From NCBI RefSeq assembly GCF_001050375.1, contig NZ_KQ130495.1, forward strand, positions 1 to 64,000: 64,000 nt of DNA, in the 5' to 3' direction. The notes beneath the pieces are model-generated. The model saw only the letters and a program-made list of their open reading frames with translations. It was not told the origin of the DNA and searched no databases. The position numbers and the translations under genes were made by a program. This document shows positions 18,218 to 26,359 of this stretch, piece by piece (position 1 is the first letter of the stretch; each line of letters opens with the position of its first letter). This stretch comes from Catenovulum maritimum (GTDB taxonomy: Bacteria > Pseudomonadota > Gammaproteobacteria > Enterobacterales > Alteromonadaceae).

Positions 18218-20845
18218 ATGTTTAGTAATAAAAAATTGCTAACCAATAAAGTAAGCGCAGCGGTTTTGTTAGCCCTAGCTTCTACTGCCGTTAATGCAGC
18301 AGAAAGTGATGACGAGCTAATGGAAGAAGTTGTTGCAACTGCAAGTCGATTACAAGGTAGTGCTGCTGCGGTTATAGAAGAAAGAAAAAGCCAAGCTTTT
18401 GTTGCTGACTTATTGGGGTCTGAGCAAATATCTAGAACGGGTGACAGCGACGCAGCTTCAGCATTAAAACGTGTAACAGGTTTAACCCTAGTCGGTGGCA
18501 AATTCATCTATGTACGTGGTTTAGGTGAACGCTACTCTAGCACAACATTAAATGGTGCTAACGTACCATCGCCAGATCCAACTCGTAAAGTTGTGCCTTT
18601 AGATATGTTCCCAAGTGGTATTATCGAAAATTTATCAGTACAAAAATCTTATTCTCCTGATATGGCTGGTGAATTTGGTGGTGGCGCGATTGATATTCGA
18701 ACTAAGTCAATCCCAAGTGAGTTTGTGTTTAAACTTAACTTTGGTTTGGGTTATAACAGTGAAAATAGCGACGATGGCTTGAGTTATGATGGCGGCAGTA
18801 GCTTTTTAGGTGAAGATAAAAGCAGAGCTTTACCTGAAACGGTTCGACGCAATGTCGAGCAATATGGCGTTATTAATGAATCTATTTTAGCTTCTACTTT
18901 AGGTGATGCAGATAAAGCTGCGCAAATTGTTGATGAGACAGTTCTAGCGTTTGATAATAGTAATCACATTCAGCCAGAGAGCCTTGACCCTGACTTTGGT
19001 TTTGGTTTTGCAGTTGGTAACCGATTTGATATTGGTGAAGACACTGTATTTGGTTTCTTACTCGCGTCAGAATATGACAATAGCTGGAGCAATTCTAAAG
19101 AGCGTAAAGTTCGATTTGATACAGCTGACGTTGGTATTAACGCTATCGAAGATAAGAAAATATTATCAACTGAGCACGAAGTAGAGCTCAGCAATATTTT
19201 GAATTTGGGTCTTGAATTAGGCAAAGATCATAAGTTTGAAACCACGACTATCTTCTTAAGAAATACACGCGATAAAGTCGACTTAGAGCAAGGCGACGAT
19301 TTTGATTACGATGCGAATGCTGATGTATATGGTATTTTATACGAGCAACGTGAGTTAATTACGAATCAAATTCGAGGCATGCATAACTTCCCAAGCCTAA
19401 TGAATTTAGGTGTTGACTGGCAGTTTAGTAAGTCTAAAGCAACGCGTAATGCTCCAGATGAAAGAGAAATTGTTTATTTACCACTTCAAGGTGAAATGGC
19501 GTTAGCAACAGATTCTGTGACGCCATCTTTAACTCGATTTTTTAGTGAGTTAGAAGATAAAGCAGAAACTTTTCAATGGAATGCGACTTTACCTATCTAC
19601 TTAGATTCAGCTGAAATCGAATTAAAAGCCGGTGCTGACTTTTCTAAAAAATGGAGAACGTCTAACGGTTTATTCTTTCAATATCTTTCTAAGTTCACAC
19701 CTGCAGAAACCGGTGAATCTAACTACTTAGCAGGGAACATTGATGAGGTTTATACTGACGAAGTGTTAACTTCTGACAGTACTAAGTTTCAGCAGTTATT
19801 GAGAGTTGATGATTATATTGCAGCACGTATGCTAGATGCTTACTATGGTCAATTTGATATTTTCTTTAATGATAAATATCGCCTAAGTGGTGGTGTTCGT
19901 TATGAAGATTGGCGCCAAGCTGTTGTTCCAATTGGTTTTGAAGATAACAAGAAGAAAGCATTGCAGCCAACTGCAATTTCTGAAGAAGAATTCTTACCTG
20001 CATTATCATTTACTTACATCATGAGTGATGAGCAGCAAGTTAGGTTGGGTTATGGTAAAACATTAGTTCGACCTGATTTAAAAGAGCTTTCTCCGGTACG
20101 TTATTTAGATCCATTAACCGATAACCCAGTATTTGGTAACCCAGACCTAAAAGTTACTGAAATTCAAAACTTTGATATACGTTGGGAGTATTACACTCCA
20201 ACTTCAGATAATTTATCTGTCGCTGTATTTTACAAAGATTTAACTGCGCCAATTGAGAACGTTCAATTGCCAGGTGCGGATGAGTCGAATGTATCTTTTA
20301 TTAACGCACAAAGTGGTGAAATATACGGTACTGAAATCGAGTGGATGAAGAGCCTAGACTTTATGGGTGATGGATTCGATCGGTTTTTCTTCTCGGGTAA
20401 TATTACATTATCAGACTCTGAAATTGTGATTCCAGACCAATACTCATATTTCAGTTTAGCCAACCAAGCTTTATTGCCTATCACTAAAGACGATAATGCC
20501 TATGTGACTAATCCAACTAGAAAAATGACGGGCCACTCTGAGTACGTCGTTAATTTACAACTTGGGTTTGATTCGTATGATGGTGAGCACACAGCTTCAT
20601 TGGTTTATAACCGATTTGCAGAGCGTATTATGAGTGCGGGTATAGATAGAATGCCTGATCTAATTGAATCGCCTTTCGATTCATTAGATGCTGTTTATAC
20701 TTATTACCCAACGTTTGAAACAAAACTGACTTTTAAAGTTAAAAACCTAATGGGTGATTCTCAGGAATTTACTCGTAACGGTGAAGTTGCTGAAGCAGTT
20801 GAAACTGGACGTTCAATTAGCATGAGCTTTTCTTGGGAGCTTTAG
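18218..20845 (+). CDS. TonB-dependent outer-membrane receptor
   Basis: An 875-residue precursor with a signal peptide ending near residue 27 (STAVNA|AES) and a TonB box-like EEVVATASR at about 35. A plug domain follows (about 60-180; RVTGLTLVGGKFIYVRGLGERYSSTTLNG), then a 22-strand-type barrel ending in SISMSFSWEL with aromatic/hydrophobic termination. It would import a substrate across the outer membrane with energy from the TonB complex encoded just downstream. The substrate is not readable from the sequence. The PhoB sites upstream of the preceding gene and of the TonB operon point to a phosphorus source. Confidence 0.92.
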   Translation: MFSNKKLLTNKVSAAVLLALASTAVNAAESDDELMEEVVATASRLQGSAAAVIEERKSQAFVADLLGSEQISRTGDSDAASALKRVTGLTLVGGKFIYVRGLGERYSSTTLNGANVPSPDPTRKVVPLDMFPSGIIENLSVQKSYSPDMAGEFGGGAIDIRTKSIPSEFVFKLNFGLGYNSENSDDGLSYDGGSSFLGEDKSRALPETVRRNVEQYGVINESILASTLGDADKAAQIVDETVLAFDNSNHIQPESLDPDFGFGFAVGNRFDIGEDTVFGFLLASEYDNSWSNSKERKVRFDTADVGINAIEDKKILSTEHEVELSNILNLGLELGKDHKFETTTIFLRNTRDKVDLEQGDDFDYDANADVYGILYEQRELITNQIRGMHNFPSLMNLGVDWQFSKSKATRNAPDEREIVYLPLQGEMALATDSVTPSLTRFFSELEDKAETFQWNATLPIYLDSAEIELKAGADFSKKWRTSNGLFFQYLSKFTPAETGESNYLAGNIDEVYTDEVLTSDSTKFQQLLRVDDYIAARMLDAYYGQFDIFFNDKYRLSGGVRYEDWRQAVVPIGFEDNKKKALQPTAISEEEFLPALSFTYIMSDEQQVRLGYGKTLVRPDLKELSPVRYLDPLTDNPVFGNPDLKVTEIQNFDIRWEYYTPTSDNLSVAVFYKDLTAPIENVQLPGADESNVSFINAQSGEIYGTEIEWMKSLDFMGDGFDRFFFSGNITLSDSEIVIPDQYSYFSLANQALLPITKDDNAYVTNPTRKMTGHSEYVVNLQLGFDSYDGEHTASLVYNRFAERIMSAGIDRMPDLIESPFDSLDAVYTYYPTFETKLTFKVKNLMGDSQEFTRNGEVAEAVETGRSISMSFSWEL

Positions 20846-20855
20846 GCTAAATAGC

Positions 20856-20881
20856 AAAGGGTGTGATATTTCACACCCTTT
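20856..20881 (+). terminator. Hairpin terminator after the TonB receptor
   Basis: AAAGGGTGTGA-TATT-TCACACCCTTT is a perfect 11-bp stem, 10 bases after the receptor stop codon. The downstream tract is T-rich but interrupted. Confidence 0.8.
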
Positions 20882-20979
20882 AACTTCTTATTTTTATTCA
20901 CCAATCATCCCCTAAATCTCTTCTTAAACGCTATTACACCACAATAAAGACACTCTAGAATACATTCTTGTCTTTTATC

Positions 20980-21019
20980 TTGTCATATTACTGTCATTTC
21001 TGGTTAATCCAACTGTCAC
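20980..21019 (+). promoter_or_regulatory. Two tandem Pho boxes upstream of the TonB operon
   Basis: Half-sites TTGTCAT (20980), CTGTCAT (20991), GGTTAAT (21002, degenerate) and CTGTCAC (21013) follow at exactly 11-bp spacing. A -10 candidate TATTAT (21030-21035) lies exactly 10 bp after the last half-site, the same geometry as at 15383-15438. The array lies between the receptor terminator and the DUF3450 gene. Confidence 0.85.
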
Positions 21020-21029
21020 ACAACCGCAA

Positions 21030-21035
21030 TATTAT
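21030..21035 (+). promoter_or_regulatory. -10 element of the PhoB-type promoter of the TonB operon
   Basis: TATTAT is spaced 10 bp from the last PhoB half-site and 42 bp before the DUF3450 start codon. Confidence 0.6.
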
Positions 21036-21077
21036 GCTTCCAATTTCTTAGTTAAACTAACTTCAGGAAGCTTTCAG

Positions 21078-21866
21078 ATGAGCCTTTCTCGTACATTAAA
21101 AGTAACAGTAAAAACGTCGGTCATTGCGACAGCAATCGCGATGAGCACATTTACTCAGGCTAACAGCCTAAAACCTGCAATCAATGCAAGTAAACAAATC
21201 AATCAGTCAGCTGAAAAATCGCAACAAAAAATCGATTCGATCAGTGACGATATCCAAACTCGTTTAGAACAATTCAAAGCAATCAATAAAGAAATTGAAG
21301 GTTTAGAAATTTATAACAAACAAGTTTCAGCGCAAATTTCTGATCAAGAAGCAACTATGCAAGATATCAATGATTCAATTGATAAAATCTCAGTTGTTGA
21401 GCGTCAAGTTATGCCTTTAATGACGCGTATGATTGACGGTTTAGAGCAATTTATCGCGTTGGATGTACCTTTCTTAAAAGAAGAGCGTAGTGAGCGAATT
21501 GCTAGCTTGAAAAAAATGATGAGCAGTGCTGGTTCTTCTCCGGCTGATAAATTCCGTCGCGTGTTAGAAGCTTATACAATTGAGCTTGATTACGGTAACA
21601 CAATTGAAGCTTACACAAGTACGCTTGAAGTAGATGGTGTTGAACGTGATGTTGATTTTTTACGTGTCGGTCGAGTCGCATTTATTTACCAAACTAAAGA
21701 CGGTAAGCAAAGTGGTGTATGGCAAGCAGACAAAAATGAATTTGTCGCTTTATCAAGTGACTACCGTACAAAAATTACCAAAGCATTACGTATTGCACGT
21801 AAACAACTTGCACCTGATTTATTAAGTGTACCGTTATTAACTGCAAAAAATGTAGCAGCTGAATAA
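21078..21866 (+). CDS. Periplasmic coiled-coil protein (DUF3450 family)
   Basis: A 262-residue protein with a signal peptide (cut near residue 29, TFTQANS) and a long coiled coil (about 35-115), followed by a conserved domain with FLRVGRVAFIYQT and GVWQADKNEF. This is the DUF3450 protein typically encoded just before ttpC in Shewanella- and Vibrio-like TonB2 operons. It probably works in the periplasm with TtpC, whose N-terminal half has a similar layout. Its biochemical role is unknown. It is the first gene of the PhoB-preceded operon. Confidence 0.85.
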   Translation: MSLSRTLKVTVKTSVIATAIAMSTFTQANSLKPAINASKQINQSAEKSQQKIDSISDDIQTRLEQFKAINKEIEGLEIYNKQVSAQISDQEATMQDINDSIDKISVVERQVMPLMTRMIDGLEQFIALDVPFLKEERSERIASLKKMMSSAGSSPADKFRRVLEAYTIELDYGNTIEAYTSTLEVDGVERDVDFLRVGRVAFIYQTKDGKQSGVWQADKNEFVALSSDYRTKITKALRIARKQLAPDLLSVPLLTAKNVAAE

Positions 21867-21898
21867 GCCTGACATTCTGATTAGAAAGAGTATTTAAC

Positions 21899-23275
21899 AT
21901 GAAAAATTTAATTAAAGGTTTGATTACCTCAGCTGCATTAACATTTACGCTTACAGCAAATGCTGCAACTGAAAGCAATGCATTAAATCTTGATCAATTA
22001 TTAAACCAATTAGAGCAAGGTAAGTTATTTCAGAATGAACAAAACCAGCAACGTGAAGCTGAGTTTTTGGCTAAAAAAGGTGAGCAAGTAAAATTACTTG
22101 AGCAAGCGATTGCACGCCGTGATGCTGAGTTACGTTTATCTGATAAATTAGAAACCCAAGCAGAAAACAACGACCAAACAATTAAAGATCTAGAAGCGTC
22201 ATATGACAATAGATTAGGTTCTTTAAAAGAGTTATTAGGTGAGCTTCAGCGCACCGCTGGTGATGCAAAAGGTAGCTTAGAGTCGTCAATTATTTCTGCT
22301 CAGTATCCTAATCGTCATCAATTTTTAGGTGATTTAGCACAAAAAATTGGTGGTAGTTCAAAGCTAACTTCAATTGATGAAATTGAACGTTTCTGGTTTG
22401 AATTACAGCGTGAAATGACAGAATCAGGCAAAATCGTTAGCTTTAAAGCACCTGTTATTGAAGCAGAAACTGGCGCTAAAGTTGAAAAAGAAGTGGTACG
22501 AGTTGGCTCATTTAATTTAGTTTCAGATGGTAAGTTTTTAGATTATTCAATCGAAACAGGTTCATTATCTGAATTAGCACGTCAACCGGCTGCTCGCCAC
22601 TTAGATACAGCGGCTGCAATCCAATCAAATGCTGAAGGCTTTGTTCAATTTTCGTTAGACCCAACTGCTGGCTCTATCCTAGGTTTATTAGTTCAAGCAC
22701 CAAATATGCAAGAGCGAGTAGAGCAAGGTGGTACAGTTGGTTACATTATCTTAGCTGTTGGTTTAGTTGGTTTGTTAATCGCACTTGAGCGCTTCATTAG
22801 CTTAAGTATTGTTGGCGCTAAAATTAAGTCTCAGCTTAAAAATATTTCAACACCTAAAGCTAATAATCCACTTGGCCGAGTGTTAAGTGTTAAAGACCAG
22901 CACCCAACTGCTGACACAGAAACGTTTGAGCTTAAATTAAGTGAAGCTATTTTACGCGAAGTACCTAAATTACAACGTAACTTAACCTTTATTAAAATTA
23001 TCTCTGTAGTGGCACCGCTTATGGGTCTACTGGGTACAGTAACCGGTATGATCAATACCTTCCAAGCGATTACATTATTCGGTACTGGTGACCCTAAATT
23101 AATGGCGGGTGGTATTTCACAAGCACTTGTTACTACTGTATTAGGTCTAGTTGTCGCTATTCCGACCTTATTACTTTACACCATGTTAAATACACGCAGC
23201 CGTGGCTTAGTTTCTATTTTACAAGAACAAAGCACGGGTCTTATCGCAGAGCGAGCTGAAAAAGCAGCTGAGTAA
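21899..23275 (+). CDS. ttpC: TtpC-like MotA/TolQ/ExbB proton channel family protein
   Basis: A 458-residue protein with a signal peptide (residues 1-23) and a periplasmic coiled-coil region (about 30-115). A domain resembling DUF3450 follows (about 130-240). The ExbB-like module has three membrane segments near 277-300, 360-385 and 405-430 (MGLLGTVTGMINTF). TtpC is the extra component that vibrio-type TonB2 systems need besides ExbB2/ExbD2. It is inner-membrane located and helps transmit energy to TonB. It starts 32 bases after the DUF3450 gene. Confidence 0.9.
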   Translation: MKNLIKGLITSAALTFTLTANAATESNALNLDQLLNQLEQGKLFQNEQNQQREAEFLAKKGEQVKLLEQAIARRDAELRLSDKLETQAENNDQTIKDLEASYDNRLGSLKELLGELQRTAGDAKGSLESSIISAQYPNRHQFLGDLAQKIGGSSKLTSIDEIERFWFELQREMTESGKIVSFKAPVIEAETGAKVEKEVVRVGSFNLVSDGKFLDYSIETGSLSELARQPAARHLDTAAAIQSNAEGFVQFSLDPTAGSILGLLVQAPNMQERVEQGGTVGYIILAVGLVGLLIALERFISLSIVGAKIKSQLKNISTPKANNPLGRVLSVKDQHPTADTETFELKLSEAILREVPKLQRNLTFIKIISVVAPLMGLLGTVTGMINTFQAITLFGTGDPKLMAGGISQALVTTVLGLVVAIPTLLLYTMLNTRSRGLVSILQEQSTGLIAERAEKAAE

Positions 23276-23285
23276 GGAGCATAAA

Positions 23286-23825
23286 GTGTTTGCTTTTAAC
23301 GAAATGATGGAGGCTATCCAAGGTTTCATGGAAACCGGCGGTGATGTACTCCTTTATATCGGCTTGCTTATATTTGTCATGTGGTTGTTGATATTTGAGC
23401 GTATTGCTTTTTTCACAACCACATACCGAAAGTACCAAGCTGATCTTGTATCAGCTTGGGCTAAGCGAAACGATAAAAACTCTTGGAATGCGCATCAAAT
23501 TAGAGAAGCGGTTATTTCAAGAGCAACAAACAAGTTAAACCAAAACCTGATGTTGTTAGGTGCTTTAGTTGCTTTATGTCCATTACTTGGTCTGATGGGA
23601 ACAGTAACAGGCATGATTGAAGTGTTCGATGTGATGGCAATTTCTGGTACAGGTAATGCGAGATCTATGGCATCTGGTGTTTCTAAAGCCACAATTCCAA
23701 CAATGGCAGGCATGGTTGGCGCACTATCTGGCGTGTTTGCATCTACCTGGTTAGGTCGAGTTGCAAAAAGAGAAGCGGAATTACTCGCGGATCATTTAGA
23801 AATAGAACACGAGAAAAAACATTAA
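23286..23825 (+). CDS. exbB: ExbB-type proton channel subunit
   Basis: A 179-residue inner-membrane protein of the MotA/TolQ/ExbB family with three membrane segments and the signature LLGLMGTVTGMIEVF. It forms the proton channel with ExbD and energises TonB. The start is a GTG at 23286, supported by AAGGAG 6-7 bases upstream. The next ATG (23304) has no comparable ribosome site. Being shorter than canonical ExbB, it fits the ExbB2 type. Confidence 0.93.
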   Translation: MFAFNEMMEAIQGFMETGGDVLLYIGLLIFVMWLLIFERIAFFTTTYRKYQADLVSAWAKRNDKNSWNAHQIREAVISRATNKLNQNLMLLGALVALCPLLGLMGTVTGMIEVFDVMAISGTGNARSMASGVSKATIPTMAGMVGALSGVFASTWLGRVAKREAELLADHLEIEHEKKH

Positions 23826-23873
23826 TTGTCTTCGCTTAAATTGATTAGCGAACAAAAACAGGATTGAAGAATT

Positions 23874-24281
23874 ATGCGAGCAAGTCCTTTAAATCAAATA
23901 ATGGAAGAAGAAGAGTCAACAATTGATATGACACCTATGCTAGATGTTGTATTTATTATGCTTATTTTCTTCATTGTCACTGCGTCTTTTGTAAAAGAAG
24001 CGGGTATAGACGTGAACAGACCTGATGCACCTACAGCTGTCGTTAAACCAAACACAAGCATATTAATTGCAATTAATGCTGATGGTGAAGTTTGGCTAGA
24101 CAAGCGTCAAATCGATGTGCGCTCGGTTGAAGCAAATGTTCGTCGCTTAAAAGCTGAAAACCCTAAAGGTTCAGTTGTTATTCAAGCGGATAAAAAAGCA
24201 GACGTTGAAACCTTAATTAAAGTAATGGATGGCTCTCGCGCTGCGGGTGCTTATGACGTTTCAATTGCAGCGAATGACTAA
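23874..24281 (+). CDS. exbD: ExbD-type energy transducer
   Basis: A 135-residue protein with one membrane helix (about 20-43), carrying the essential proton-carrying Asp24 (TPMLDVVFIML), and a periplasmic domain. It is the partner of ExbB in the proton-motive-force motor for TonB. It lies 48 bases after exbB and 5 bases before tonB. Confidence 0.94.
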   Translation: MRASPLNQIMEEEESTIDMTPMLDVVFIMLIFFIVTASFVKEAGIDVNRPDAPTAVVKPNTSILIAINADGEVWLDKRQIDVRSVEANVRRLKAENPKGSVVIQADKKADVETLIKVMDGSRAAGAYDVSIAAND

Positions 24282-24286
24282 AGATT

Positions 24287-24892
24287 ATGATTAGATATTT
24301 AATAGCCATTGGGCTTGCCGTATCTGTTACTTTTTTGCTCTTTTTTGGCATGCAGTCACTTATTGCAAGTGGTGAAGGTGCTTTAAAAGAGCCAGCGAAA
24401 GGCAAGGTGTTAGACTTTGTTAGAGTTAAAAAAGAACAGGTTGTTGAAAAGCAAAGAGAAAAGCCGAAGAAGCCACCTAAGCCACAAGAGCCACCACCGC
24501 CAATGGATACGCCACCAATGGATACGCCAGATCCAGCGGCTAATGCAATTGTGACTAATTTTGCTGCAGAAGTTAAAGCCGATGTTGGTTTACAAGGCGG
24601 CTTGTCATTAGGTTCTGGTGATGGTGACTTTGTACCAATTACAAAAGTTGCACCTGTGTACCCAAGAAGAGCACAGCAACGTGGTATTGAAGGCTATGTC
24701 ATCGTTGAGTTTACTGTGACTAAACTGGGTAAGGTAAAAGATCCAGTGGTCGTAAAAGCCGAGCCTGAAAATATATTTGATAAGGCGGCTGTAGCGGCTG
24801 CGATGAAATTTAAATATAAACCAAGAGTGGTTAATGGTGAGCCTATGGAAGTTGCTGGGGTTCAAAATAAAATTTCATTTGAAATTGATTAA
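24287..24892 (+). CDS. tonB: TonB energy transducer
   Basis: A 201-residue TonB with an N-terminal membrane anchor (about 3-25), a proline-rich periplasmic spacer (about 55-85, PKKPPKPQEPPPP), and a C-terminal TonB domain (about 115-201; PVYPRRAQQRGIEGYVIVEF). It contacts the TonB box of outer-membrane receptors, most probably including the receptor at 18218-20845. The short spacer is like that of TonB2 proteins. Confidence 0.95.
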   Translation: MIRYLIAIGLAVSVTFLLFFGMQSLIASGEGALKEPAKGKVLDFVRVKKEQVVEKQREKPKKPPKPQEPPPPMDTPPMDTPDPAANAIVTNFAAEVKADVGLQGGLSLGSGDGDFVPITKVAPVYPRRAQQRGIEGYVIVEFTVTKLGKVKDPVVVKAEPENIFDKAAVAAAMKFKYKPRVVNGEPMEVAGVQNKISFEID

Positions 24893-24903
24893 GGTGATTT
24901 GAG

Positions 24904-26193
24904 ATGAAAAAAACATTTTCTCCTTTGATATTAGCTTTAAGTTTAGCGATTGGTTTTAGTCCTGTTGCAACCTCAGTATATGCTGCGGATACAGCTACCA
25001 CTAAAACTAAACGTGTACCAACTATGCGGGCTAAGGTTTATGAACAATTAGCTAGAGCTCAAGCTTTAGCCGATGAAGGTAAGCCACAAGAAGCCATTGC
25101 TGCACTGGATAATGTGAGCCGTAAGAAAAACTCTATGAATAGTTATGAAATCGCTATGATGAATAACTTTTATGCTTTTATTTACTACGGTTTAGAGGAT
25201 ATGCCTAACGCAATTGCGAGTTTTGAAAAAGTCGTTGCCGAAGAAGCCATTCCTGAAGGACTTAAGCTGAGTACGTTATACAGTTTAGCTCAGTTATATA
25301 TGGCTGAAGAAAAGTTTGAAAAAACGGTTGAATATACCAATAAATGGATAGCTGAAAGTAAACCTGATACTAATTTTGTTAACGCTTATATCTTATTAGC
25401 CCAAGCAAATTATCAGTTGAAAGACTATGATGCAGCATTGGAACCTTTAATTAAAGCAATTAAGGTAACGGCTGATTCTGGCGAAACGCCACAAGAAAAC
25501 TGGTTTGTATTACAGCGTGCAATTTATTATTCAATGAAGAAGCCAACTGAAGTTGCCGATGTAACTGAAACCTTGGTGAGACTATTTAATAAAGCTGAAT
25601 ACTGGTTACAACTAGCAGGCATGTATGGTGAGTTAGGTTGGGAAGAAAAGCAGCTTGCTATGATGGAAATTGCCTACCAGCAAGGTTTTGTGACAAAACG
25701 TTCTGATATTATTGCGCTGGCACAACTTTACGTTTATCACCAAGTGCCGGTTAAAGGCGCTGTCTTGATGGAAAAAGCCATGCAACAAGGCGTCGTTGAA
25801 AGTAATGTTAAAAACTTAACTTTTTTAGCGCAAGCCTACACTTTAGCTAAGGAAGATAGCAAAGCGATTCCGGTATTAGCTAAAGCGGCTGATTTATCAG
25901 AAGACGGTAATTTAGATGCTCAACTAGGGCAAACTTATTTAAACCTAGAGCAATTTGAGTTAGCTATTGAAGCGACAGAAAAGGCGCTTAAAAAGGGCGA
26001 CTTAAAAGATGAAGGACGAGCTCAGTTAGTTTTAGGTATGGCTTATTTTAACCTGAAATACTTTGATAAATCACTCAAAGCTTTAGCTATTGCTGCCGAA
26101 CATAATGGTAGTAAAAAAATGGCTCAGCAGTGGAAAAAATATGTCGCAAAAGAAAAGCAGCATGCAGAGCAGCTAAAACAAATGGCCAGCTAA
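24904..26193 (+). CDS. Periplasmic TPR protein of the TonB operon
   Basis: A 429-residue protein with a signal peptide (cleaved near residue 28, SVYAAD) and a series of tetratricopeptide-like repeats throughout. It lies 11 bases after tonB as the last gene of the operon, a position typical of Shewanella/Vibrio TonB2 loci. It probably scaffolds protein contacts in the periplasm. No catalytic motif is seen. Confidence 0.88.
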   Translation: MKKTFSPLILALSLAIGFSPVATSVYAADTATTKTKRVPTMRAKVYEQLARAQALADEGKPQEAIAALDNVSRKKNSMNSYEIAMMNNFYAFIYYGLEDMPNAIASFEKVVAEEAIPEGLKLSTLYSLAQLYMAEEKFEKTVEYTNKWIAESKPDTNFVNAYILLAQANYQLKDYDAALEPLIKAIKVTADSGETPQENWFVLQRAIYYSMKKPTEVADVTETLVRLFNKAEYWLQLAGMYGELGWEEKQLAMMEIAYQQGFVTKRSDIIALAQLYVYHQVPVKGAVLMEKAMQQGVVESNVKNLTFLAQAYTLAKEDSKAIPVLAKAADLSEDGNLDAQLGQTYLNLEQFELAIEATEKALKKGDLKDEGRAQLVLGMAYFNLKYFDKSLKALAIAAEHNGSKKMAQQWKKYVAKEKQHAEQLKQMAS

Positions 26194-26251
26194 CTTTTAT
26201 TTTCGCGGTAACCATTCTCCAGAAACGCTAAGCTGAAAAGCTAATAATGTT

Positions 26252-26291
26252 AAAGCCTGATTTTGAAATTTAATCGAAATCAGGCTTTTTT
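26252..26291 (+). terminator. Rho-independent terminator of the TonB operon
   Basis: AAAGCCTGATTT (26252-26263) pairs with AAATCAGGCTTT (26277-26288), followed by a T-run. It is about 60 bases after the TPR gene stop. Confidence 0.9.
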
Positions 26292-26359
26292 GTTCGTCCC
26301 CTTAACTAATTTAAAAATCCTGCCATAATTACTACAAATCAATTCTTCTTTAGTGGCTT

